From NCBI GenBank assembly GCA_027563935.2, contig CM050446.2:121350499-121414498 (forward strand): 64,000 nt of DNA, read 5' to 3'. Shown here piece after piece: positions 1 through 12,340 of this stretch. The translations under genes and the position numbers were made by a program. The notes under the pieces were generated by a model that had not been told where the DNA came from, ran no database searches, and was given only the letters and a program-made list of their open reading frames with translations. The stretch's first letter is position 1; each line of letters begins with the position of its first letter. The stretch comes from Costus lasius. Lineage: Eukaryota; Streptophyta; Magnoliopsida; Zingiberales; Costaceae.

Positions 1-384
1 TTCGACGATAAAATTATAAGTTATAAACAAGTTCAATCATATATGACAAAGTTTGACAATAAGTGTAAATACCAAATTTAATAAAAATAATATAAAATTT
101 TTTTGACACATTTATTAGAATTTACACTAAGGTATCTTACACTTTTTCCATTCATTCCATGAAGTTTAGGTTAAATTTTAATACTATATGATAAAGTTTA
201 ATGATAAAATTATAAGTTCAATTATATATAATAAAATTTGATGATAAAATCATAAGTTTAATAATATATAACAAAGCGATGGCATAAACACTGTAAGCAA
301 CATTAAAATGCACCTTGAATGATAGATTAACTACAATGCTAAAAAATTCTAAACACTGACTGTGCCTAGAAACATACCCTGTGC
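1..384. other. AT-rich intergenic stretch
   Basis: AT-rich DNA with several diverged copies of a short phrase resembling 'gataaaattataagtt' (near 7, 202, 241 and 256). I see no gene; the small minus-strand reading frame at 218-433 has no recognisable domain. Confidence 0.6.
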
Positions 385-597
385 TAATGGCGGAGCCAGA
401 TGTATCTGAGTGTCGACAAATGCTCCCACTCAAATTTTAAAGTTAGCTAAATATAAATACATATTTATAATATTATATGTATATAAATTTTAATTTACTT
501 TCACTTAATATATTTTAATTTTTTTTATATTATCTCTTAAATATTAAGGGCCCATGTAGCTTGGCCCATATATCTTCGGGTGCTATATCCGCCACTG
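385..597. mobile_element. hAT-like MITE, 213 bp
   Basis: The ends are imperfect inverted repeats: left TAATGGCGGA, right (reverse complement) CAGTGGCGGA, 8 of 10 matching. They are flanked by CCCTGTGC (377-384) and CCCTATAC (598-605), an 8-bp duplication with 6 matches. TGGCGGA-type ends and 8-bp duplications fit non-autonomous hAT elements. The interior is AT-rich and non-coding. It lies about 390 bp upstream of the glucosyltransferase start, so it may lie in that promoter. Confidence 0.5.
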
Positions 598-985
598 CCC
601 TATACCTAAAATTTTTTCTTACCTTACGGCGTACCTTACGGTCTCAAATCTCTGCTGCGTGCACCAAAACCTTCTAAGAACAAGAACAGCATCAAAGATG
701 CTAACAGGAGGAGATCTGTACGGAGGGCTTACTGGTCCCGATGCTTTGCCACTGCAAACCGAAGCGAAGCGAAGGACGTGGCATGATACCTTCCGTAGGA
801 CTAGAAGGTGCAGCAGCGAAACTGCATGGTAACTCGAGGAAACGACTCTCCACCTGAACTCTCGCCATCACGCTTCTCACAGTGGAGCTAGCTCTTTTTT
901 ATAGCTTGCCTTCTTCCTCCTCCCGCAAGCTCATCCATCTCGATCTTCCGGGCGTGAGCTTGTGTTGGGATTGTTAGTATCACCC

Positions 986-3900
986 ATGGGCTCCGCCGGG
1001 ACAGCCACCTCCCCCTCCCACCCCCACGTGGCGCTCCTCGCCTTCCCCTTCAGCACCCACGCCGCGCCGCTCTTCGCCCTCGCCAACGCCGTCGCAGCCA
1101 CCGCCCCACCGAACGCGGTGCTGTCGTTCGTTAGTACCGCGCCGTCCCTCGCCGCCCTTGCCTCCGCCGTTGAGCCCCCCGCTAACCTCCGCCTCGTCCC
1201 GATTTCCGACGGGATGGGAGCGGAGGTGGCGGGAGCGGCGATGAGTGAGCAGGAGAGGATCGGGATGTTCCTGGCGGCAATGCCGGGGAGTCTGCGGACC
1301 GCGCTGGACGCGGCGGTTGCAGGGGCGCGCGGCGCGGCGGTGAGTTGCGTCGTGGCCGACGCGTTCCTGTGGATGTCGAGGGAGGAGGCGGATGCGATGG
1401 GGGCGCCGTGGGTTGCGCTGTACACAGGCGGCCCCGCGTCAATGTTCGCCCACCTCCACACCGATCTGCTACGCCACACCGTCGGCGTCGTACATCAAGG
1501 TATTTTGGTAAATATAGCTTACCGCTAGCTCATTCTGTCCTCTGTTTTTGCTGGAAGTTGCGCCGTCTTTTCGACTTGCATTAACCAACAAGTTATAAAA
1601 AGAAATAGACTTTTTCCCGACAGAACTGGTCCGACTAGGGGTGTTAACAGTTAACCGAATAGTGAGTTTTTTTTTTTAACCGAATCGAATATAATCACTT
1701 CAGAAAAAATGATAATCTTTTAATCGATTTTTTAATACGGTTATAAAAGAAAATTATTTAAAATTATAAAATAATTTATAATAAATAATAAAAATACTTT
1801 CAGATTAACCATCGATGATTAATCGTGGTTTTTGACTATTAATCGATTTAATTTTTATATAAAATAATTATTTTTATATATAAACAAATATTATATAACG
1901 CTTCGGTTTAATTAATCGCAGTTCGGCCAAGTTTTGAACTGTAACCGAATCAATAACCGATTAGTAAAAAATCGACCGTTAAGAACTGTTCGATTTTGTT
2001 AATCGAAAAATCGATTCGAATAACTGCAGTTCAATGGTTCAATAGTTTTTTTACACACCCCTAGGTCCAACAATGTATAGATGGGTTCAATTAATTCTAA
2101 CTAATAATTTAAATAATTTAGAAATTTTTCACTAAGGGCCTGTTTGGCCTCACTGTTAATAACTTTATAACTATGCTAAACTGTGTTGTATTATATTGTG
2201 CTGCACTTTTAAAATTTATAAGATGTTTGGTTAATAACTTTTTAACTGCTGTCAAAATTTAAAATAATAAATAAATATATTATTTTAAATTATTTAAAAT
2301 AATATAATATTTTATTTTCCTTTAATATGAAAATTTTAAATTATTTAAAATAATAATACCTAAAATTTTAAATAAAATTATGTAAATTACTTTTTTAGAT
2401 AAACAGAAGTTGTAAAAGCATCAAATTGTAGCTTTCAGAACTTCTGTTTTTTACTGCTTTTTTCTGCGTCTTTTTTTCATTACCAAACAGTTTTCCTAAT
2501 TGCTTTTTGCTTAAAAGCTCATTAAAATCAGCTTCAAAGTGGGGCCAAACAGGCCCTTAGCCTGTTCCTAACTGTGTCTAATTGGATATTTTAATTGTGG
2601 TTTGGAGTTGAACCGAACCAGATCTGAGTGTGCACTTGCTAAACCAGCCAATGTAATCTATATATTATAAAAATTTAAATAAAATATATTATTACTCTAC
2701 TAACAAAAAATTATTTTTAAAAATAATTTAATTACTATATATACTCTATATCATATAAGACTGATATACTACAATTAATTTAAGGGATAATTACTCACTT
2801 ACATATTTAAAAATACCATATATGCTACAATTTAATGTATTAAATAAACATCCTTTTGAATATATTGATTATATATTATTTTATTATTTAATATTATCAT
2901 CCAATATATTTTATCCTATTATGTATTAAATAGATTTTCCTGCTTTTTACTTTTACCTTGTTAATTCTAAAAAAATCAATACATATTATTTATGTATGTA
3001 ATATTTTAAACTATTTTATTAATTATGTTTATCTTGCTATTTAAAAGTAAAATTTAATAGATACCAATAATATACCACACATTTTAATAGATTAGTTTAT
3101 TTATAACTTTTTTAACACTACAATTATGTTATTCGACGTAGTAAAAAAATACAATAACAATTATACATTATATTAATTTTTTTTATACATTATATTAATT
3201 AACAAATATATTAGCCCGTACCTATTTAGGCAATTAATTATATATATATATTTATTTATTTATCGATAAATCTGTTCATTAACTGAAACTAAGTTCACAC
3301 TATTTATTGAATCGAAATTTGCAGGCATCGGCCGCTGCGACGAACTGCTTCACTTTATTCCCGTCCTATCGTCCCATCGCATCGGCGACCTCCCTGAGGG
3401 CATCGTCTCCGGCCCCGTTGACTCCCCCTTCTCCCGCCTCCTCCATCTCATGGGCCAAAACCTACCCAAAGCCGCCGCCATCCTTCTGAACACCTTCCGC
3501 GGCCTAGATCCAGCCATCGATGCTGATCTCAACGCCAATTTCGCCAATCCCCTGCCCCTCGGCCCTCTCCACCTCCTCTCTCCCGGCCCGGTTCCGGATC
3601 CGGATAATCTGTGCCTCAAATGGCTTGACCGCCATTCGCCCGCCAAAGTGGTCTACATCAGTTTTGGCTCCGTCGCCGTCCTGCCGGCCGCCGAGCTGGC
3701 GGAGCTCGCGCGGGGTTTGGAGGCGAGCGGCGCGGCGTACCTCTGGTCCGTCAAAGAGCGGGCCAGAGTGCAGCTGCCGCCGGATTTCTTGGACCGGACC
3801 AAGGAGAGAGGTCTCGTGGTGGACTGGGCCCCGCAGGTCCAGGTGCTGCGGCACGCGGCGGTGGGGGCCTTCGTGACGCACTGCGGATGGAACTCGGTGC

Positions 3901-4184
3901 TGGAGGCGGCGGCGGCGGGAGTGCCGATGCTGTGCCGGCCGTTCTTTGGCGACCAGAGGATGAACGCGAGGACGGTTGTTGATGTTTGGGGGATAGGGGT
4001 GAGAGTTGAAGGAGGAGCGATGACAAAGGAGGCGGTGAAAAAGTCTCTGGATGTGGTGTTGAAGAGCGAGGACGGGAAGAGGATGAGGGCCAAGGCCGGG
4101 GAGCTGAAGGCTATGGCGGAGCGGGCGGTGCTTCCCGGCGAAAGCTCCATGGTTAACTTTCAGAAATTCTTGGAGCTTGTTTGA
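986..4184 (+). CDS. UGT78: UGT78-like flavonoid/anthocyanidin 3-O-glucosyltransferase
   Basis: Two exons, 986-1499 and 3325-4184, with an 1825-bp GT-AG intron in phase 1; together they give 457 residues, the usual length. The product should transfer a sugar from a UDP-sugar to the 3-hydroxyl of an anthocyanidin or flavonol in the cytosol, a late anthocyanin step. The catalytic His is H25 (FPFSTHAAPL) and its partner Asp is D125 (CVVADAFLW). The C-terminal PSPG box spans residues 339-382 and is the full 44 residues (WAPQ...HCGWNS...GDQ). Trp at box position 22 and Gln at position 44 favour UDP-glucose over UDP-galactose. The stretch around the splice junction (GIGRCDELLHFIP, DLPEGIV) is typical of UGT78 enzymes. 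I chose the ATG at 986 because the HxxP-type start follows at once and no upstream in-frame ATG exists. An AATAAA lies at 4341. The intron carries two MITEs. The exons are far more GC-rich than the intron. The subfamily is fairly sure; the exact acceptor is inferred. Confidence 0.9.
1636..2063. mobile_element. hAT-type MITE in the glucosyltransferase intron
   Basis: 428 bp bounded by TAGGGGTG (1636-1643) and its exact inverse CACCCCTA (2056-2063). The flanks are GGTCCGAC (1628-1635) and GGTCCAAC (2064-2071), an 8-bp target duplication with one mismatch. These are the hallmarks of a hAT element. The interior is AT-rich with repeated 'aaccgaat' and 'aatcga' words and no coding capacity. Confidence 0.85.
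2132..2560. mobile_element. MITE with 18-bp perfect terminal inverted repeats
   Basis: Left end CTAAGGGCCTGTTTGGCC (2132-2149) is matched exactly by its inverse at 2543-2560. If the element proper begins at GGGCC, the flanking triplets are TAA and TTA. That is near the TWA duplication of PIF/Harbinger elements but not identical, so the superfamily is unsure. Non-coding AT-rich core. It is the second MITE in the same intron. Confidence 0.75.
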
Positions 4185-5394
4185 TGCTTGCACAGATTTG
4201 TGATTTGCAAGAGGACAGGAGATGCTGCTTGCTTGACTACTTTCTTGTGTCGACTTCAAAGTGTGTTTGTTTAATAAGGTTAGGCCATCAGAACTATGAA
4301 TGTATTCAGAGTTGTTCGTTAGTGTTTGTTTCTAAAATCAAATAAAGGTTTGGCTGTTTTATATATTTAGATTTGTGACTATTTCTTTATATACATGAAT
4401 TTAAATAATGTTCTGTGACATAATCTATTAATTTATCATAACAAATAATTTTAATTTTAATTTAATATTTTTTTTTTCGACAGCAACAATTTGTAATGCC
4501 AATTCCAACCCACCCGTAGGCTCTTTTGTGATGATAAATATCTCTTTGCATCACATAAACTTGGAACTTTCTAGAAGTTGCACTAAGGAGTGTCGGTGGG
4601 TGTGGAGTGAGTAAGATTTGTATATATTTTCAAATAATTAATTACCCAAAAAGTATTCTTCGTTTACACCCAAATTCATAGCCGCCCAATTGGCACATGC
4701 TGCGCACGTGCAGGCAAACTTAAGTTCTTAAAAGTCTGCATGGTTGTATCTTATAAATACTAAATAAATAATTCAATAGATATATAAAATCGCGAGCAGT
4801 CCTGCTTCTTCATTGGCCTTGTCACGCGCGCGAGATTTAACTGCACGCGTGCCAAGCCCTTCCACGTGTCTCGCCAGGGTGCCCAGCCGGAACTTAACTC
4901 GGGTCCAACCAAAAACCGCGTGCACTGCACTCAATCGATTCCCCCCAAGATTCAAGATTCTAGATTCTTCCACAACGAAGCATCGCGCCGATCTGTTTCA
5001 GTTTTCACCCCACACGGTGCCTAGATGGGGCTAGGATGGGTTCGTCAGGGGCCTCTGTGACTAAATTTGGAAGTTACATCTTCCATTGAACCCCTCGTGT
5101 CAGCCACCCTTTGAATACTCCTTAAACATCGGACAACCGTTTCTCCACCACATGCATTACACCCCGTTTAACTACCCTTTCCTACAGGTCAAGGAAATTA
5201 GCGGGCTCCATCAGTCTTCAGGCTAACTAGTGGGCTATACAAAACAAGGTAAACGGAGGTAAATGTCAAGACGTACTCGTTAAAAAGTAAAACCGTCCAT
5301 ATGAATTCCGGCTGCCTCTTCTTTCCGCTAATTCTCACGGAAGATTTAACTTTCTACTTTTAATCGGTGCCCCGAACCGCAAGGGATTTCAAAT
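4185..5394. other. Intergenic: UGT 3' region and response-regulator upstream region
   Basis: Begins with the UGT 3' untranslated region (AATAAA at 4341). Two G-box cores follow: CACGTG at 4705-4710 and CACGTGTC at 4863-4870, the latter matching an ABA-response-type core. They lie 530-690 bp upstream of the response-regulator ATG, so they may belong to its promoter. No coding sequence is supported; the overlapping frames at 4773-5034 lie on both strands of one GC-rich patch and show no domain. Confidence 0.5.
4863..4870 (+). promoter_or_regulatory. G-box / ABRE-like core CACGTGTC
   Basis: CACGTGTC about 530 bp upstream of the response-regulator ATG; a second CACGTG lies at 4705-4710. Such cores bind bZIP and bHLH factors in plants. 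Function here is only inferred from position. Confidence 0.3.
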
Positions 5395-8300
5395 ATGGGA
5401 GTGTTTGAGCGAGATGAAGAATGCGCGAGGGACTTGATGGCTCGGCGCAATGCTGAATCGTCAAGGAAGGACGAGTTCCCGATTGGGATGCGAGTGTTGG
5501 CCGTGGACGATGACGTGGTCTGCCTCAGGCTGCTGGAAACCCAACTCATGCAGTGCGGCTACCGAGGTATGTTCTTCTCCTTTTTCCGGATTGTTACTTC
5601 TTGTTGTTCTAAGTGTCTTCTCATTGCACTGTTCGGTTTCGTTTTGATCTGTGTTTTGGGGTTCAATTCTTTTTTTCCGATTGTTTGGGACTGGACCTTT
5701 TCCTTTTTAATCTCATTGTTTCGTTGCGGTTGCCTGTGGACGCTTATAATTTGTTCATGCCCGTTTGGGCTGGGGACGCCTGAAAAATTTGTCCTAAAAA
5801 GGTTTCGGAGAAATCGAATTGTCTATATTTGGTGCTGCAAGGGGTAGTTTGTTCTAGTGTTTTTTTTGTGCAACTGAGAATTTATATTGCCCGATATGGT
5901 CTTATGAAGTCTTGGTGGTTGGTGTTCGACAGTCTTCTTCTTCTTTTTTTTTTTTAGTTTTTCCAATTGGAGCAAAATACTTTTTTGGGATTCTCCTGAC
6001 CGCTGATTATGTTTTATATAAAAAGGTTTCTTGATAGAAATGGATATGATGCCGGTCTATGTTGGCATGGCTTCAATTATGGTTGACATGTTGATTCCTC
6101 TTAAATTTCTCTGATATGAGCTACTTTTAAGGCTATGTTCAGTTGAATAAAATCTACCATGGAAATAATGGAAAATGCAATAAATCTAGATGAAAAACTA
6201 TCTAGATTCATTTTATTTTTCATCTTTTCCACGGTGAAATTCATCCAACAGAACATAGCCTAAAGAGATACTAACTCATTTTTCTCTTATGCTTATTTGA
6301 AATAACATTGCTGGTCAAATTTTCTAATAAATCATTGTGCCCGACATCCTTGAGAAAAGTTATGTTATTTGCTGATGCTATACAATATATTGGTTCATAA
6401 ATAAATACCAATTACTGCCACAGGTTATAACTATGCAAGTATAAGATGGCTATTTTTGAAGGAAACACTTTTATTAACCCGAAATTTAGTTTATAATATG
6501 AAACTGGAGAGTGATCAACATAATTTTTCTCACTATTGCATTACATAAACTACAACATTGCACACCAAAATCATTATAGTTGTTACGACTGCGGATTCAA
6601 AGTTTCTCCAGTATAATATAAACTACATTCCCTCTTCATTTTTTCCAATGAGGTTAGTGATCAACGTCCATATTTAGCTTATAGTTCTAAATCTGTCCTG
6701 CTACTCAGCCAGTGCAATGCTTTCATCTACATGGCTGCTGCTTTATCTGAAACTGACTTTTGATTTATGTTTATCTTTTTCAATTTTTCAACATTCGAGA
6801 AAAAGTCCATAGTAAAGATATGAAATGGTTCAAATGTTAGTTTTAATGTTTACTCGGATGAAGCTTCCTTTCCAGATTATGTTACGTTAATTAGCTTAAA
6901 TTAATACCAGTGAAATGGCCAATATGCAGTTACTGTAGCACAACATGCATTTACTGCTCTAAAGCTTCTGAGAGAAAGCAAAAACAATTATGACATTGTG
7001 ATAAGTGATGTTCAAATGCCTGACATGGATGGATTCAAGCTTTTAGAGATAATTGGTCTCGAGATGGGCTTGCCTGTAATAAGTAAGAGGATGCTTTATT
7101 TTAAAATTGCTTAATTTTAAATTCAAAAATCTAATCTTGTATACATTCCAGTGTTATCCATCAATGGAGATACCAATTATGTGATGAAAGGGGTACTGCA
7201 TGGGGCAGTTGACTACTTGGTGAAACCTGTTAGACTTGAAGATCTCAGGCTTATATGGAAGCATGTAATAAAAAAGTCACTACATGACAAGAAGGCGGAT
7301 AACGACCATGGCCATAGCAATATGGAGGAAAAGAAGGCAGATAATAGTCAGTATTTAAGTGCTTCAAGTAACTGTATGGATCAAACAAACGAGAGAGAAG
7401 ATTATGCTAATGAAAGCTCAGATGGAAAACTATCAAAGCATAAAAGACCAAGGGTTTCATGGTCCAAAGATTTGCATACTAGGTTCATTGGAGCTGTTAA
7501 TCAGTTAGGCATTGAAAGTAAGAGATTAATGCATTATGAACATTTATCCAGTTTTATGTGTCTTAAAGTACTCAAAATTTCAGGAGCAGTACCAAAAAGG
7601 ATTCTTGAGCTCATGAATGTCCAAGGAATAACCCGAGAAAATGTCGCAAGTCACTTACAGGTTTGCTGCAATATACACTTCTAGAACCTTTTTATCTATA
7701 CATTTAGTAAATTAGAATGTTCCATGTTGGGATTTCATAGTCATATGGAAAATTTGAATTCATATTTAGTAGTGATATTTTCAACTTGTGGATCGTTCTT
7801 ATTCTTTCAATCTACTTTTTTGTTGAGTGGCTTATCATTTATATGCTTCATTTCATCTTCTGATCCAGAAATACAGAAAGACCCTTAAGAAGAATGGTAT
7901 AGGATTAAACCAACAATATCATGCTGGTCCTCCTGTACATACTCTCCGTATGGATTCTCCAAGTTCTGTTATCTTTTCTTTTAATCAACAAGGCCATGCT
8001 AAAGGTATTTCTCTTGATTAATATTGATAGGTGACGATCAATTAAATTATCACAATTTCTTCAATATTGTGTATGCACATGCTAAATTCTACTACTCATA
8101 ATTTTCAATTGGCTTCTCCTAGATTCTAATAGGAGGGCTATGCCTTCACCATTCCATCAATCTACATCATTTTCTCGAGCAAATGTAACTACAGGATATG
8201 CTGGGTATTCAACAAATTATTTTGGGTTAGAAAGAGCACATCCTTCACCTGGATTTAGCAGCTTCATCCATCAACCGTTAACTTCAACATCAGATCAAGT

Positions 8301-10018
8301 TAATGCCTATGCAGAAAAGATTCATCAGAACCAGTGTCCCTATAGTGGAAGCCCAGATCCTATCTCATCTTGCCAATTACAATGCACATCAAACCAAGAC
8401 TGTTTTGGAATATTCTTTGAGAATAACAACCCAGGCTTCAACGACTCAGCTGATCTAAATTCTGCACTGCTTTGTAAGTAAAATGGGTCATTTAGCAGGT
8501 CTTACTTTGGCTCTTTACTGTTAATTACTGATTTTACGTAGTTTATTCAGTTTCGTCATTTTGTGGCATATAGTTCTTTGATGGTTCTGTAGCAGATGCA
8601 GATATGACAGCTCAAACCGGTGGAGATATTTTGGATATGCAGAGACACCATGTAGATAAACCCAATGATACCTGTCACAGAGAGTTTGCAAAAAACCAAT
8701 TAGAGGATTCATCATTTGACAAACTATTTCACCTCAACAGATGCCATTCTGAAGATGACCTTAACACAATCATCAAGCAGGTTTGGAGCAAATCATGTTT
8801 TGTCTAGTGACAATGGTTGATTTTCAAATTTTACATGAACTTTACCTCAATTCCTGTCTGTAACTTCTTACCTTTTGGTTTCTCTTATATAATGTCAGAT
8901 GATAGCTGCATCTGTTATGAAGAATCTTTCAAATTTTGCAATACCATAACCCTTGCTAATTTTTCCTTTAGGCTATGTTCGGTTAGATGGAATCCACTAT
9001 GGAAAGGAAAAAAAATGCAATGAATCTAGCCTAAAAGCCATCTAGATTCATTGCATTTTCCTTCTTTTCCACGGTGGATTCCATCCAACTGAACATAGCC
9101 TTAAAGTATAGCACGCTTGGTTGGTTTCCTTTTATCACAATCTAGTTCAAATTGCCAGTTGGCAACCATATTGAATCTTTTACTATTTTAACTGCCTCAT
9201 TGCTAGTCCATTAGGGTTCGGAATGGGTGGTTTCCTATGGTTTTTTTTTTCTCTTTTATATGCTTTTCTTTTTGTTACTTCATATGTGGTTACATGAACC
9301 TACAATATTCCAACACAAAGGTTTCGCCTCCATAATTTAATTTGAGGATGTTTACTTGAATTGATTTTAATTTGGCCGCTTAGATGCATGAAGTCTAGCA
9401 TGGTTCTTTCTGCTTACCATAAACTATTAGGGTCTTTCTGATATAAGAAATCAAGAGTTTGAGATATAATTCGTCTTAAGATAACATGGTTCCATGTAAG
9501 AATGTGGACTAAACTGTACATGTTCGACATCCTGTACAGGTCCATATTTTGTACATGAAAACATACTAGCTGAAGGGCAAACACTATACCTCAACCTAGT
9601 CAATCTAAATCTTTTGGTAGCATTCATGGAATCTTGTGGCATGACTTCTATACCTTATATTGAAGCATTGACTCATAAAGAGTTTCTTCGTCTTTCTTCA
9701 AGATATGATCTCGAAATTATTTAAACTGTTGTGAGCGGCACAAACATGAGACACACTCATTCTTCTCCCAGTTGTGCAGTCTTACTTCCTAGTTTCTGGA
9801 ATGACTTTGCTTTTTAGACAGTCGTTTGTCACCGCACAAGAATCGAGTACTCTTTCTCTTTAGCCAAAAATTGTGGTTTTTGCCTCTTTCTCAGATGTCG
9901 TAGGTGTTTAGTGCGCTGGCTACTTTTGTTCCATTTATTGTTTCATTTTATCCCAGTTAAAAATGTTTTAATATTGTCTGGTTTTGTATTTCATCAGTTT
10001 CAGCAGTCGGAGCGATAG
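5395..10018 (+). CDS. Type-B two-component response regulator (ARR/ORR-type)
   Basis: Eight exons give 487 residues: 5395-5566, 6930-7082, 7152-7517, 7584-7660, 7869-8004, 8123-8473, 8593-8780 and 9998-10018. All junctions are GT-AG and keep frame. The protein should be a nuclear transcription factor at the end of the cytokinin phosphorelay. The receiver domain is about residues 32-147, with the acidic pair in VDDD (38-40), phospho-acceptor D84 in [11 protein letters not shown] and K133 in LVKPVR. A GARP/Myb-like DNA-binding domain follows at about 204-264 ([12 protein letters not shown] ... [16 protein letters not shown]). The rest is Ser/Asn/Gln-rich, as in type-B activators. A short basic N-terminal lead precedes the receiver. 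Introns 1 and 7 each carry a copy of one 130-bp MITE. The acceptor of exon 7 is TAGCAG, so 8593 or 8596 can be used. The last exon codes only FQQSER and stop; without that splice, translation would end eight codons past exon 7 at 8807. The last exon is the least certain part. Confidence 0.88.
6131..6260. mobile_element. PIF/Harbinger (Tourist-like) MITE, copy 1
   Basis: 130 bp running from GGCTATGTTCAGTTG to GAACATAGCC, flanked on both sides by the triplet TAA (6128-6130 and 6261-6263). Nearly the whole element is an inverted repeat around a centre near 'actatctagattcatt', so it could fold into one long hairpin. It lies in intron 1 of the response regulator. The second copy is at 8971-9100. 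Confidence 0.85.
8971..9100. mobile_element. PIF/Harbinger (Tourist-like) MITE, copy 2
   Basis: Also exactly 130 bp, from GGCTATGTTCGGTTAG to GAACATAGCC, flanked by the triplet TTA on both sides (8968-8970 and 9101-9103). TAA here and TTA there match the TWA rule of the superfamily. Same family as 6131-6260. It lies in intron 7 of the response regulator. Confidence 0.88.
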
Positions 10019-11692
<1,674 letters not shown>

Positions 11693-12340
11693 ACCTAGTT
11701 CGTTTTTCGCTGTAAATGGGTGTAAAAGGAGTGATTGGATCTGACGTTTCTCAAGTTTTGAGAAATGACCTAGCTTTAGTTGTTTGCTTGATTCACCTTC
11801 TCGATCTTTGCATTGTGATCAATGAAATCACGATTGACCATCGAGTTGCCCCGATCAATTTCTATAATTGTTAGCGCCTGTCATTGCTGTTCTTAATATA
11901 TTTGCTTTTCTATAGCGTATTACGTATGTTTGATTGTATCTGTTTTCTTTGTTCAGAATCCTATCTTTGAAGTCTTTTTTAGAACAGAATAAAAATCATG
12001 TAATTGGAGTTCTTGTTTTTTTCTGGAATTGTGGGTAGGATAATGAAATTCCCATTACGAAGCTTCAAAATCCAGAGAATCGCGAATTCAAATTCCACTT
12101 GATTCTTTTTTTCCTTGGCAGTTTCATGTCAGTTTTCTTGTTATACTGATTATGGCTCGTTACTTTCGGGAAATTCAATTCGTTTGTAACCATTTAAGAT
12201 GGTAAGTTCATCCAAAACCTTGAGGTTCATATACAAATTGACTCCTCTCATCTGCCTACTTCTGTTCTTGTTCTTGTGGATCGAGTCAATTTCTCCCGTA
12301 AAATAAGAAAAAGAAAATCCATTTGATTTCATTAATCTAA
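11693..12340. other. Intergenic between convergent H4 and PPR genes
   Basis: Holds the 3' regions of two convergent genes. I see no further gene, RNA or repeat. The minus-strand frame 12150-12344 overlaps the PPR stop and has no recognisable domain. Confidence 0.6.

Noticed and set aside
931..1479. Minus-strand 182-codon frame over UGT exon 1
   Set aside because: Antisense shadow of a GC-rich exon; Ala/Arg-rich with no domain.
3504..4259. Minus-strand 251-codon frame, and two further frames, over UGT exon 2
   Set aside because: The plus strand codes a complete PSPG box in the same place; these are composition shadows.
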